DNA of 64,000 nt from Natrialbaceae archaeon (GCA_003559215.1 PWMF01000022.1:26955-90954); one strand, 5' to 3'; numbered from the stretch's first letter, positions 26,981-36,429 are shown. Notes: generated by a model not told the origin, from the sequence alone. Translations and numbers: made by a program.

Positions 26981-28048
26981 TCAGAACTCGCGCAACTCCT
27001 CGAGCACCGCCCGGGCGCTGCCGTCGGCAATCACGTTACGAGCCCGCTCGAGACCCACCTCGAGCGAATCGACGTCCTGGCGGGCGTACATCCGGAACGC
27101 GCCGTTGAGCGCGATAGCGTCCGCGAAGTGGTCCTCGCGCTCGCCAGCGAGCACCGCTTCGGTGATCGTCGCCGAGTCGGCGGCGACGTCGTCGACTGCG
27201 AGGTCCTCGCTCTCCATCCCCATGCCGTACTCGGCGGTCTCGATCTCGTAGTCCTCCAGCTCCTCGCTTTCGCCCCACTCGGCGACCTTCGTGTAGCCGG
27301 GTCGGATGTCGTCGTACCCCTCCATTCCCTGGAAGAAGATCGCTCGCGAGTAGTCGAGCCGTTCGCTTCCCTCGATGAGGTCGGTCAGCTTCTTCGCGAA
27401 CGCGAGGTGGTAGAAGGAGCCGAGGTGGACGTCGGCCTCGGCGGGGTTGGCGACCGTCTCGATCGTGTTGACGAACGTCCGGACGCCCATCTCGTCGCGT
27501 CGCTCGAAGAGGTCGTCGATTCCCGGATTGAACGCAGGCTGGTAGTAGAAGCCGAAGCCGGTCTCGTCGACCATGTCAGCGCTCTCCGAGGGCTCGAGTT
27601 CGGTCCGAACGTCGAGCTCGTCCAGCACGTGTTTGTAGGCGGTCTCTTTCTGGGTCGGAACGCCGTCGCCGGAGTGGACGACGACCGGGGTTCCGGCGGC
27701 GGCGGCGACGACGCCGGCGCCGACGCCGAGCAGTGCGGAGGTGTGTTTGCCGTCGTAGTTCGCACCGCAGTCGACCGGATTGCACTCGGGTTCGGCCGTG
27801 ATCACCGACTCCTCGCGCATGACATCGGTGTACGCCGCCAGCTCCTCGGGGGTGTTTCGCTTCCAGCGATTCGCCAGCCAGAACGCGCCGAGTGTCGTCT
27901 TCTCGGGCTCGCCGGCCAGAGTTCGCTGGAACGCCTCGCGGGCCTGCTCGCGGGTCATGTCGTCGGCCGATTTGGGACCGGAGCCGACGACCTCCGTCAG
28001 CAGCCGCTTGAGCGGCCACTCGCCGAACGTGCCGGATGGCTGAGTCAT
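26981..28048 (-). CDS. Anthranilate phosphoribosyltransferase-like protein
   Basis: A 355-residue type III phosphoribosyltransferase-like protein of the TrpD2/YbiB type. The helical N-terminal domain includes SADDMTREQAREAFQRTLAG (about residues 27-46). The glycine-rich site appears as NYDGKHTSALLGVGAGVVAA and the pyrophosphate loop as VVHSGDGVPTQKETAYKH, where TrpD has HGNRSVSSKSGSAD. This divergence, and the absence of other trp genes here, argue against true anthranilate transfer. YbiB-type members bind nucleic acid. The start is ATG 28048 (MTQPSGTFGEW). Confidence 0.75.
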   Translation of the reverse strand: MTQPSGTFGEWPLKRLLTEVVGSGPKSADDMTREQAREAFQRTLAGEPEKTTLGAFWLANRWKRNTPEELAAYTDVMREESVITAEPECNPVDCGANYDGKHTSALLGVGAGVVAAAAGTPVVVHSGDGVPTQKETAYKHVLDELDVRTELEPSESADMVDETGFGFYYQPAFNPGIDDLFERRDEMGVRTFVNTIETVANPAEADVHLGSFYHLAFAKKLTDLIEGSERLDYSRAIFFQGMEGYDDIRPGYTKVAEWGESEELEDYEIETAEYGMGMESEDLAVDDVAADSATITEAVLAGEREDHFADAIALNGAFRMYARQDVDSLEVGLERARNVIADGSARAVLEELREF

Positions 28049-28208
28049 AGGCCGTCGTTGGCGAAGCGGGCGCAAAAGATTCCCGTTTCCGGCGCTTTTT
28101 CGGGGCCGTCTCCGACATCGGGCGTCGCGATGGGGTTCGGGACGGAGCTCGCTCTCGAGGCGTCTTCGCGATCCGTGCCTGTACCGAGGGCCAGCTCCGA
28201 GAGCCGTC

Positions 28209-28643
28209 TCAGCGGACGATCGTGACCGGAACCGGCGAGCGCCGAGTGACGGCCTCGGCGACGCTGCCCAGCAGGATGCGACTCGCGCCCGAGCGACCGT
28301 GGCTTCCCATGACGATTCCGTCGACGTCGTGGTCGGTCGCGTAGTCGACGATCGATCGGGCGACCGCGCCGGTGACCCACTCCGTCTCGAGCTCGACACC
28401 GCGCTCGGCGGCCGTCTCGCTGGCTTCCTCGAGAAGCGACCGGGCCTGCTGTTCGTAGTTCTCCTTGATCCGCTCGTAGTCGGTTGCGATACTACCCTCG
28501 ATCCCGGTCCCTGCGTAGAACTTCCGCGGATCGACGACGTATAACGCCGTGATCGTCGCGTCGGGGTGAACTTCGAAGGCGTACTCGAGGGCTTTGCTCG
28601 AGCGCTCCGAATCGTCGATCGGGACGAGTACGGTGGAGACCAT
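28209..28643 (-). CDS. Universal stress protein (UspA family)
   Basis: A 144-residue single UspA domain: VLVPIDDSERSSKALEYAFE at the N-terminus (about residues 5-24) and the ATP-binding signature GIVMGSHGRSGASRILLGSV (about 112-131) with the closing SPVPVTIVR. The GxxGxxxxG(S/T) motif is intact, so ATP binding is likely. The start at 28643 is chosen from the GGTTTATGG box 27 bases upstream; the longer upstream frame has no coding character. Confidence 0.93.
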   Translation of the reverse strand: MVSTVLVPIDDSERSSKALEYAFEVHPDATITALYVVDPRKFYAGTGIEGSIATDYERIKENYEQQARSLLEEASETAAERGVELETEWVTGAVARSIVDYATDHDVDGIVMGSHGRSGASRILLGSVAEAVTRRSPVPVTIVR

Positions 28644-28868
28644 GGCGGTTCCTACGAAAGGCAGCGCCATAAACCGACTCCTCGAGTGCTGATCGGTCCG
28701 GCTCGCTCGGGTCGGCGTGCCGGCGCGCATCTCCGTTCGCTTATCAGTTCCTTTTTTGATTTTTCTATCGAGTAAGATCCGGATTGAACGCATATGGTTC
28801 ACAAAATATATCGATCGGTTGTAACCATAGATTATTTCACACTGTCTTGGTAACGTATCTCGCGCCGT

Positions 28869-29702
28869 ATGACACGAAACAGATCGCGTCGAGCAGTACT
28901 GGCGGGAACGGGCGCTGCGGTCGCCGGACTCGTAGGGATCGGCTCTCAGGCGGCCGCCGACGGACACGACGTACCGGTCGTCATCGAGTCGGTGACACCG
29001 GATCAGGACCTCATCGTTCTGCGAAACGAGGGAGAGTCGACCGTCGACCTCTCAGATTACATCGTCGACTGGCTGTACAACAGTCCGGACTACGACCAGT
29101 CCGACTCGCTGCCGAGCGGAACCGAGATCGAGGCTGGAGGCGAGCTCCGGGTCACCTCCGGATACTACGACACCGACGCCGACGTCACCTACGACTACGG
29201 GGCCGGACGGATCGACAACGAGGGAACGAACGTGATCGCCCTGTACACGCCGAGTCGATCCGACGCCGTCTCCGTCTACGACACGTCGACGGGTGAAACC
29301 GAGCCCGGCGATCCCGTCGACGACGAGGAGGGCGAGGAACCGGAGACTGAAGAGCCCGAAGACGGGGAGGAAGACGTCGAGGAGGAGCCCGACGAGCCGG
29401 AGTCCGAGGACGAAGAACAGGAAGACGAGAGGGAGAAAACTGAGGAGAAATCGGACGAGTCGGAACCCGAGTCCGAGGACGAAGAAGCAGCTGAACGAGA
29501 GGAAGACGACTGTCCCGAAGAAGAAAAGGAGAAGAAGGAACCCGAACCCGAAGACGACGACTGTCCAGAGGAGCAAAAGAACGAACCCGAGCCCGAGGAT
29601 GACGACTGCCCCGACGAAGAAGAGACGGAGCGATCCGAAAAGAAGGAGGACGACTCCGGGAAAGAGACGGACGAATCAGAGCGCACGGAAGACGACTGCT
29701 AA
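28869..29702 (+). CDS. Tat-exported lamin-tail-domain protein with acidic Cys-containing tail
   Basis: A 277-residue secreted protein. A twin-arginine signal spans residues 5-31 (RSRRAVLAGTGAAVAGLVGI). A lamin-tail-like Ig fold follows (about 36-140; DLIVLRNEGESTVDLSDYIV, then GTEIEAGGELRVTSGYY). From about residue 145 to the end the protein is almost pure Glu, Asp, Pro and Lys with a unit of the form EPEPEDDDCPEE occurring about three times and a fourth DDC at the terminus. The four DDC cysteines are regularly placed and could bind metal or form disulfides outside the cell. A terminator-like hairpin follows at 29722. No known partner. Confidence 0.75.
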   Translation: MTRNRSRRAVLAGTGAAVAGLVGIGSQAAADGHDVPVVIESVTPDQDLIVLRNEGESTVDLSDYIVDWLYNSPDYDQSDSLPSGTEIEAGGELRVTSGYYDTDADVTYDYGAGRIDNEGTNVIALYTPSRSDAVSVYDTSTGETEPGDPVDDEEGEEPETEEPEDGEEDVEEEPDEPESEDEEQEDEREKTEEKSDESEPESEDEEAAEREEDDCPEEEKEKKEPEPEDDDCPEEQKNEPEPEDDDCPDEEETERSEKKEDDSGKETDESERTEDDC

Positions 29703-29721
29703 CCCACGATCGGGTAGCGCA

Positions 29722-29747
29722 GTCCGCCACCGGACGGTGACTTTTTT
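29722..29747 (+). terminator. Hairpin followed by six T
   Basis: GTCCG at 29722-29726 pairs with CGGAC at 29731-29735, followed after six bases by TTTTTT (29742-29747). It lies 20 bases after the lamin-tail gene and just before the end of the convergent Dld gene. Confidence 0.5.
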
Positions 29748-29771
29748 GTAGCGAGACGACTCGAGCGGGGG

Positions 29772-32700
29772 CTACCGGAGCGCGGCGTCGACGAGTTCGA
29801 TCGGCGCCGGGGGGTCCTCGACGTCGCCGTCGCGGTTCTGAAGCTGGGTGCGACACGAAGCGCCAGGGGCGACGACCCGTTCGCCGGGGCTCGCCTCGAC
29901 CTGGTCGTACAGTATGGCTGCGATGGCGTCGCTCATCGAGCCGTGTTCGGCCTCGTAACCGAAGCTGCCGGCCATCCCGCAACAGCCCGAGTCGAGGGGG
30001 TCGACGGCGTACCCCGCCCGCCGGAGCACGCCGACGGCGTGGTGGTCCTTCGCCGTCGCCTTCTGGTGGCAGTGGCCGTGGTAGGTCAGCGACTCCTCGG
30101 GAGCGTCGAACGCGAGCCGTTCGTCCAGCCGGAACGTATCGATATACTCGCAGATGCCGTAGCTCGAGTCCGCCAGGGTTCGGGCCCCCTCGTCGGAGAG
30201 CAGGTCGAGGTAGTCCGACTGGAACATCACCGCGTCGGAGGGTTCGATCACAACCACGTCCCATCCGTCCTCGATCAGCGGGGCGAGCGCCCGGACGTTC
30301 TCGCGGGCGGTCCCCTCGGCCTGCTCGAGGAAGCCCTTCGAGAACGCCGGCCGACCCGTATCGTCGAGCTCGTCGGGCACCTTGACGGGGACGCCCGCGG
30401 CCTCGAGGACGCGCACGGCGGCCTTCCCCGCCTCGGGGTGGCTGTAGTTCGTGTAGGTGTCGGGGTAGACGATCGCCTTCCGGTCGGCGCCGCGCTCGGG
30501 AACGCGCGAGCCACCTCGCTCTATCTGCTCACGGGACTGCGTCCCGTTCGCACGATCCGAGGAATCCGTCGGATCCCTCGCTGCTCGCGCTTCCAGCGCT
30601 CGCGCTTTCGAGGCGGCTGCGCCGCCTCGCTCTCGAAACCAATCCCGAAACGTCATCGGGCGGAACGACGGTAACGGTCGGGTCGAGTCGATCCCGATCG
30701 TCGCCTCGAGCAGTTTGCGGGCGCCGGGGAGCTTCGGGGCCGCACTCGATAGAAGTGGGAACTTCGAGCCCCACTTCGAGAGGGTCGAGACGTTGGCGAA
30801 CAGTCGATCCCGCAGCGACGAGCCGTTTCGCTCGTGGTACTCGTGGGTGACCTCGGCCTTGAGCTTCGCCATGTCGACCTCGCTGGGACAGTCGATCGCA
30901 CAGCCCTTGCAGCCGATACAGAGGTCCATCACCTCCTCGACGAACTCGTCGGAGAAGGCCTCGCCGGGTTCCAGATCGCCGCTCATCGCCTGCCGAAGCG
31001 CGTTCGCCCGGCCCCGGGTGCTCGTGATCTCCTCCTCGCTCGCCCGGAACGTCGGACACATCACGCCCCCGGTCGTCGACTGCTCTCCCCGACAGCCGCC
31101 ACAGCCGTGACAGAGCTCGACCATCCCCTGGAAGCCGTTGTCGTTGTCCCACTCGAGGGTGGGGTCGAAGCCGGGCTCGAACGTGTAGTCGGGGCCGAAC
31201 CGGTGGTGTTCGGTCATGTCGGTCGGGTTCTCCTCGCGGAAGACGACCTGCCCGGGATTCAGGAGCCAGTCGGGGTCGAACGCCGTCTTGAGCTCCTGAA
31301 AGGTCTCCCACAGCTCCTCGCCGTACAGCTTGCGGTTCCACTGGGTACGCGCGCGGCCGTCGCCGTGCTCGCCCGAGACCGAGCCGTCGTACTCGACGAC
31401 GAGATCCGTGACGGCGTCGGCGATCGACGACATCTCCTCGAGGCCCGCCTCGGTCTTGGTGTCGATCAGCGGGCGGATGTGGAGGACGCCGGGTCCGGCG
31501 TGGGCGTAGAAGCTGGCGTAGGTGTCGTGGTCCTCGAGCACCTCCTGGAAGTCCGCGACGAACGCCGGGAGGTTCTCCGGCGGGATCGCGGTGTCCTCGA
31601 GGAAGGCGATGTGCTTCTCGTCGGTCGTCCGCGAGAGCAGGATCGGGAGGCCGGACTTTCGCAGCTTCCAGATCTGGCTCCGGCTCTCGGCGTCGTGGGC
31701 CTCGATCGCGTCGAACGCGTGGACTTCCTCGTCGGCGACGACTCGCTTTTCGGGAGGGTCGACCTCGCCGACAGGGTCGACCGACGGACAGCGGTCCGCG
31801 AGCAGGTTCGCCACCCGTCGCTTCCCGTCGGCGTCGTTCTCGGCGTAGAACTCGACGATCAGGACGGCGCCGGTTCCCTCCGGAAGCATCTCGGTGACCG
31901 ACGCGAACTCGGCTGTCCCTCGCGCAAGGTCGATCAGCACGTCGTCGATGACCTCGACCGCGGCCGCGTCGTGATCGACGATCGCCGCCACGTCGTCCAT
32001 CGCCTCGAGGACGCTGTCGTAGGCCAGCAGCGTCATGCTCTTCTCGGCGGGGATCGACTCGAGCGAGACGGTCGCCTCGGTGACGATCGCGAGGGTTCCC
32101 TCGCTGCCACAGAGCAGCTTTGCGAGGTTGACCGTCCCGCCCTCGGAATCGGGCTCGCCGACGCCCCGAGTTGCGCCCCGGGCGTCCTCGACTAACCAGT
32201 CCAGGTTGTATCCGGAGACGTTGCGCTTGAGGTCGGGGTACGTTTCCTCGATTAGCTCGCCCCGTTCCTCGAGGATCCGCGCGATCTCGGCGTAGATCGC
32301 CGACTCGAGGTCGTTACCGTCGGCGAGCTCGGGCAGCTCCTCGAGGGCGACTTCACCGAACCGCGTGCGGGTGCCGTCCGCGAGGACGACCTCCACCTCC
32401 TCGACGTAGGCGTCTGTCTTCCCGTACTGCAGGGAGTGAGCACCCGTGGAGTTGTTCCCGATTGCGCCCCCGAGGGCGCTCTTGTCGCCCCAGGCGGGAT
32501 CGGGTGCAAACTTCAGCCCGTGGGGCTCGAGGGTCTCGTTGAGCGTCTCGAGGTAGATTCCGGGCTGGGCGGTCGCCCGGCGGGCGTCGGGGTCGACGTC
32601 GACGACGCCGTCCATGGACAGCGTGAAATCCAGGACGACAGCCTCGTTGACCGTCTGGCCCGCGAGGCTCGTCCCGCCGCCGCGGGGCAACACCGGGATC

Positions 32701-32957
32701 TCACGCTCGGCGCAGTACTCGACGGTCGCGGCGACGTCGTCGGTCGACCGGGGGAAGACGACCGCAACGGGCGTGACCTCGTAGATGCTCGCGTCGGTCG
32801 CGTACAGCTCCCGGGAGTACGAATCCGCGCGGACATCGCCGTCGATCAGACCGCCGATGTCCTCGACCAGCGCCGGCCGATCGACGTCGTCGCTTCGGTA
32901 GTCGTAGTCGGCTCTGGGATCGTCGGCCGGATCCGACCCGGAGGGTGGCGTCGTCAT
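29772..32957 (-). CDS. Dld/GlpC-type fused FAD and iron-sulfur oxidoreductase (probable D-lactate dehydrogenase)
   Basis: A 1061-residue fusion. Residues about 55-190 form a PCMH FAD domain (PVLPRGGGTSLAGQTVNEAV, then SALGGAIGNNSTGAHSLQYG) and about 220-530 the FAD-oxidase C domain ending SGEHGDGRARTQWNR. Two Fe-S motifs follow (CHGCGGCRGEQ, then CIGCKGCAIDCP, about 605-690). The CCG-type end (about 830-1061) has YPDTYTNYSHPE and CCGMAGSFGYE. Enzymes of this build oxidise D-lactate or glycolate to the quinone pool. Between Fe-S and CCG parts (about 772-824) lies an Arg/Ala/Ser-rich insertion made of palindromes. It is divergent from lutCB. Box CGCTTAGCG lies 27 bases upstream. Confidence 0.88.
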   Translation of the reverse strand: MTTPPSGSDPADDPRADYDYRSDDVDRPALVEDIGGLIDGDVRADSYSRELYATDASIYEVTPVAVVFPRSTDDVAATVEYCAEREIPVLPRGGGTSLAGQTVNEAVVLDFTLSMDGVVDVDPDARRATAQPGIYLETLNETLEPHGLKFAPDPAWGDKSALGGAIGNNSTGAHSLQYGKTDAYVEEVEVVLADGTRTRFGEVALEELPELADGNDLESAIYAEIARILEERGELIEETYPDLKRNVSGYNLDWLVEDARGATRGVGEPDSEGGTVNLAKLLCGSEGTLAIVTEATVSLESIPAEKSMTLLAYDSVLEAMDDVAAIVDHDAAAVEVIDDVLIDLARGTAEFASVTEMLPEGTGAVLIVEFYAENDADGKRRVANLLADRCPSVDPVGEVDPPEKRVVADEEVHAFDAIEAHDAESRSQIWKLRKSGLPILLSRTTDEKHIAFLEDTAIPPENLPAFVADFQEVLEDHDTYASFYAHAGPGVLHIRPLIDTKTEAGLEEMSSIADAVTDLVVEYDGSVSGEHGDGRARTQWNRKLYGEELWETFQELKTAFDPDWLLNPGQVVFREENPTDMTEHHRFGPDYTFEPGFDPTLEWDNDNGFQGMVELCHGCGGCRGEQSTTGGVMCPTFRASEEEITSTRGRANALRQAMSGDLEPGEAFSDEFVEEVMDLCIGCKGCAIDCPSEVDMAKLKAEVTHEYHERNGSSLRDRLFANVSTLSKWGSKFPLLSSAAPKLPGARKLLEATIGIDSTRPLPSFRPMTFRDWFRERGGAAASKARALEARAARDPTDSSDRANGTQSREQIERGGSRVPERGADRKAIVYPDTYTNYSHPEAGKAAVRVLEAAGVPVKVPDELDDTGRPAFSKGFLEQAEGTARENVRALAPLIEDGWDVVVIEPSDAVMFQSDYLDLLSDEGARTLADSSYGICEYIDTFRLDERLAFDAPEESLTYHGHCHQKATAKDHHAVGVLRRAGYAVDPLDSGCCGMAGSFGYEAEHGSMSDAIAAILYDQVEASPGERVVAPGASCRTQLQNRDGDVEDPPAPIELVDAALR
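30492..30638. repeat. Cluster of palindromes inserted in the Dld-type gene
   Basis: Perfect inverted repeats in a row: GCTCG/CGAGC at 30494-30511; ACGGGAC/GTCCCGT at 30531-30547 with loop TGC; GATCCGA/TCGGATC at 30554-30575; GCGCT/AGCGC at 30587-30599; and CGAGGCGGC/GCCGCCTCG at 30609-30629 with loop TGC, itself bracketed by TTTCGAG and CTCGAAA. They stay in frame and encode a low-complexity linker that the homologous region of the lutB product lacks. Confidence 0.75.
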
Positions 32958-33255
32958 GGAGGCGTTCGGAGTTCGTCCGCGCTAAGCGTTGCTGTCGCGA
33001 TACTCGAACGACCGCCGAGAACCGCAGGGGGACGGTCACCGCCACGCTCGAGGGGAGGTCGAACGGCCATCATCCGACCATGAGTGGACCCCACATATAG
33101 TTGCTGGGCTAGAGGACGGTGTTTCGTCCGGGCCCCTGCGGTCGACTCGACTGTGATCCCCGACGACACCGAGGACCCGTACCCAGTGAGTGAGACAACC
33201 ACTCGAGGGAACGGGTTGCACAACAGTAATGTGGATCGGGTCGCAGGGTCGAGGT

Positions 33256-33777
33256 ATGAGTACCGAATCAGGGGCGCTTCGACGGCGGTTCCAGGACTCG
33301 CTCGCCGACCTCGAGGTCGGGGTGAGCCGGACCGAGCCCGCCTCGTTCGAGGCGACGCTCGAGGAAGTCGTCGACGACCCCGTCGTGGGGACGCCCCTCC
33401 CGTTCGACGGCGTCTCGCTGCCGGCGTGGATCGACGAGGATCCCTCACCGCGAACGCTCGAGGCGGCGACGACGGGCGTCACCGCCGCCTCGTTCGGGAT
33501 CGCCGACTACGGCAGCGTCGTCCTGCCGTCGACCGAGGACGGCGCCGAGCAGGTGAGCCTCTTTCCGGATCTCCACGTCGCCGTCCTCCGGGAGGCGGAT
33601 CTGGTCCCCGACATGCCAACGGCGATCGATCGCCTCGGGCCGACGCTCCGGGAGGGCGGCAGCGCGATCCTCGCGACGGGGCCGAGCGCGACCGCCGATA
33701 TGGGGTCGCTCGTGAAGGGGGCACACGGCCCGAAGGCGGTCCACGTCGTCCTGCTCGAGGAGGGCACCGATGAGTAA
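33256..33777 (+). CDS. lutC: LutC-type LUD-domain protein of lactate utilisation
   Basis: A 173-residue LUD-domain protein. It matches LutC/YkgG in its second half: TTGVTAASFGIADYGSVVLP (about residues 75-94), then LFPDLHVAVLREADLVPDMP and the glycine strand ATGPSATADMGSLVKGAHGP (about 137-156), which is the LUD signature for phosphate-containing ligands. It overlaps lutB by eight bases, so the two are coupled. The AGTAATG element 27 bases upstream fixes the start. It acts with LutB in oxidation of L-lactate to pyruvate, by analogy with LutABC. Confidence 0.85.
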   Translation: MSTESGALRRRFQDSLADLEVGVSRTEPASFEATLEEVVDDPVVGTPLPFDGVSLPAWIDEDPSPRTLEAATTGVTAASFGIADYGSVVLPSTEDGAEQVSLFPDLHVAVLREADLVPDMPTAIDRLGPTLREGGSAILATGPSATADMGSLVKGAHGPKAVHVVLLEEGTDE

Positions 33778-35989
33778 GCCCGACGACCGACGGGCGAAGG
33801 CGGCCCGGATCCGCCACCTCCTCGAGACCGAAGGCGACGCCGTCGAGGCAAACACCGCCGGCTTCAACCGGGGGCGGTACGAGGCCGTCGCCGACCTCGA
33901 GGACTACGAAGAGCTGAAGTCGGAGGCCCGCGCGATCAAGGAGGACGCGATCGAGCGCCTGCCGGAGCTGCTCGAGCGGATGACCGAGACCGTCGAGGAA
34001 AACGGCGGAACGGTCTACCTCGCCGACGACGCCGCGGACGCGAACCGCTACATCCGGGAGATCGCCACCGAGAAGGAGGCCGACCGCGTGGTCAAGTCGA
34101 AGTCGATGACAAGCGAGGAGCTCGAGGTCAACGAGGCGCTCGAGGGCGACGGTGTCGACGTCGTCGAGACCGACCTCGGCGAGTGGGTGTTACAGGTCGC
34201 CGACGAGTCACCCTCCCACATCGTCGCGCCGGCGATCCACCGCTCGCGGGCGGAGATCGCCCGGCTGTTCAACGAGCGCTTCGAACTCGAGGACCCGCTC
34301 GAGACGGCCGAGGAACTGACGATGTTCGCTCGCGAACGTCTCGGAGAGCAGATTCGGGAGGCCGACATCGGCATGACGGGTGCGAATTTCATCACGGCCG
34401 ACTCGGGAACGATCATGCTCGTCACCAGCGAGGGCAACGCCCGCAAGACGGCCGTCGTGCCGGACACCCACGTTGCAGTCGCGGGCATCGAGAAGATCGT
34501 ACCGTCGGTGGAGGATCTCTCGCCGTTCGTCGAGCTGATCGGACGGTCGGGAACCGGCCAGGACATCACCTCCTACATCTCCCTCCTGACGCCGCCGGTC
34601 GAGTCGCCGACCGTCGATATCGACGAGCCCGACGTCGCCTTCGCCGACCGGGACGACGCCCGCGACTTTCACCTCGTGTTGATCGACAACGGCCGCACGG
34701 CGATGCGCGAAGACGACCAACTCCGGGAGACGCTGTACTGCATCCGGTGTTCGGCGTGTGCGAACTCCTGTGCGAACTTCCAATCGGTCGGCGGCCACGC
34801 ATTCGGCGGGGAGACCTACTCCGGCGGGATCGCGACGGGCTGGGAGGCCGGCGTCCACGGCGCCGACAGCGTCGCCGAGTTCAACGACCTCTGTACGGGC
34901 TGTTCGCGCTGTGTCAACGCCTGTCCCGTCGAGATCGACATCCCCTGGATCAACACCGTCGTCCGCGATCGGCTCAACCGCGGGGGCGATCCGGACAGGT
35001 TCGAGTTCCTCTACGACGAACTCGTCCCCGACGAGGAGCCAAGCGGGCTCGACCTCCAGAAGCGCCTCTTCGGCAACTACGAGACGCTCGCGAAGCTCGG
35101 CAGTGCGACCGCGCCGCTGTCGAATCGGCTCGCCGAGCTGGGGCCGGTTCGCTCGCTGCTCGAGCGAACCGCCGGGGTCGACAGCCGGCGCCCGCTGCCG
35201 GCGTTCGAGCGCGAGACGCTCCGCGAGTGGTACCACGAACGAGGGCCACAAGTCGCGGCGAGCGAGGCCGAGCGCGAGGTCGTCCTCTATCCGGACACGT
35301 ACACGAACTACGTCGACGTCGACCGTGGGAAGGCAGCAGTCAGGGTCCTCGAGGCGCTGGACGTCCACATCCGCGTTCCGGACGTCGGCGAGAGCGGCCG
35401 GGCGCCGCTCTCCCAGGGGATGATCGCGACGGCCGACGAACAGGCCAGCGAGGTGTACGCGGGGCTGGCCGAACACCTCGACGCGGGCCGAGACGTCGTC
35501 GTCATCGAGCCCTCTGATCTGGCGATGTTCCACCGGGAGTACGAGAAGCTCCTCCCCGAGCGCTCGTTCGAGCGACTTCGGGACGGGAGCTACGAGGTCC
35601 TCGAGTACGTCTACGGCTGCCTCGAGAACGGCGCCGACCCTGCGGCGCTTCAGGCCCCCGACCGACCGATCGCCTACCACGCCCACTGCCAGCAGCGAAC
35701 GCTGGGACTCGAGGCGTACACGACGGCCGTTCTCGAGGAGCTCGGTGCGGACGTCTTCGAGAGCGACGTCGAGTGCTGTGGAATGGCTGGCAGCTTCGGC
35801 TACAAGCACGAGTACTACGAACTCAGCATGGACGTCGGCGACCGACTGCGCGACCAGTTCGAGAGCCCGACCGCCGAGGACCGACTGGTCCTCGCCAGCG
35901 GTACCTCCTGCGAAGATCAGCTCGACGACCTGCTCGAGCGCGAGGCCAGTCACCCGGTCGAAGCGATCGACCCGAGCACCGACGGCTAG
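33770..35989 (+). CDS. lutB: LutB-type iron-sulfur protein fused to a CCG (LutA-like) domain
   Basis: A 739-residue fusion. The LUD domain (about residues 20-300) shows EADIGMTGANFITADSGTIM and the SGTGQDITSYISL segment of LutB. Two 4Fe-4S motifs follow: CIRCSACANSCANF (about 324-337) and CTGCSRCVNACPVEID (about 375-390). The C-terminal part (about 505-739) is a CCG-type region (YPDTYTNYVDV, AYHAHCQQRT, VECCGMAGSFGYKHEY) normally supplied by the separate protein LutA. So this gene merges LutB with a shortened LutA that keeps only one full Cys-Cys-Gly site. Its C-terminus is clearly homologous to that of the divergent Dld protein. Membrane association is through quinone reduction, not through helices. 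Confidence 0.88.
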   Translation: MSKPDDRRAKAARIRHLLETEGDAVEANTAGFNRGRYEAVADLEDYEELKSEARAIKEDAIERLPELLERMTETVEENGGTVYLADDAADANRYIREIATEKEADRVVKSKSMTSEELEVNEALEGDGVDVVETDLGEWVLQVADESPSHIVAPAIHRSRAEIARLFNERFELEDPLETAEELTMFARERLGEQIREADIGMTGANFITADSGTIMLVTSEGNARKTAVVPDTHVAVAGIEKIVPSVEDLSPFVELIGRSGTGQDITSYISLLTPPVESPTVDIDEPDVAFADRDDARDFHLVLIDNGRTAMREDDQLRETLYCIRCSACANSCANFQSVGGHAFGGETYSGGIATGWEAGVHGADSVAEFNDLCTGCSRCVNACPVEIDIPWINTVVRDRLNRGGDPDRFEFLYDELVPDEEPSGLDLQKRLFGNYETLAKLGSATAPLSNRLAELGPVRSLLERTAGVDSRRPLPAFERETLREWYHERGPQVAASEAEREVVLYPDTYTNYVDVDRGKAAVRVLEALDVHIRVPDVGESGRAPLSQGMIATADEQASEVYAGLAEHLDAGRDVVVIEPSDLAMFHREYEKLLPERSFERLRDGSYEVLEYVYGCLENGADPAALQAPDRPIAYHAHCQQRTLGLEAYTTAVLEELGADVFESDVECCGMAGSFGYKHEYYELSMDVGDRLRDQFESPTAEDRLVLASGTSCEDQLDDLLEREASHPVEAIDPSTDG

Positions 35990-36429
35990 AACGAACGTAC
36001 CATATTCGATAGAATACGTCGGAAGAGACAGGTATTTCGGAAATCGTCGCGAAAGGTGGTCCCGGCGAGCTACTCCCTGGCAAGGGATGGTGAAAATGAG
36101 TCGCAGCGCGCTCGGACCATAGGTTCGGAATCGATCTTCGGTCGATCGAGGCCCTCAAATTGTTCGAAGCCGTTCGCGAAAACGAACTGTTTCATCTATC
36201 TACAAATAATTATACTGATAATACCTGTATCGTACCGGGCCCGAAGGTAATATTCGTATCGGAAGAGTAGGACTCGGATAAATCGTCGTGCAAAGCGGAT
36301 CGAAGCCATCGAACCGAAACGACACCCTCACTCGAGCGATGCCGTGGACCGAACGGAGAGAGCCCTGCTCTCGGCGTGTGACAGAATGCGTACCACAATA
36401 CCTATTGGGTCGTTAGCGTAGTATTCGGT
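35990..36429. other. AT-richer intergenic region of 440 bp
   Basis: No coding frame with haloarchaeal character. The middle (36190-36225) is markedly AT-rich with AATAATTATACTGATAATAC, a possible promoter with no obvious downstream gene on the plus strand within 100 bases, so an unannotated small RNA is conceivable. The right end carries AATACCTATTGGG (about 36398-36410), the likely TATA region of the acyl-CoA dehydrogenase gene about 25 bases before its ATG. Confidence 0.5.
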
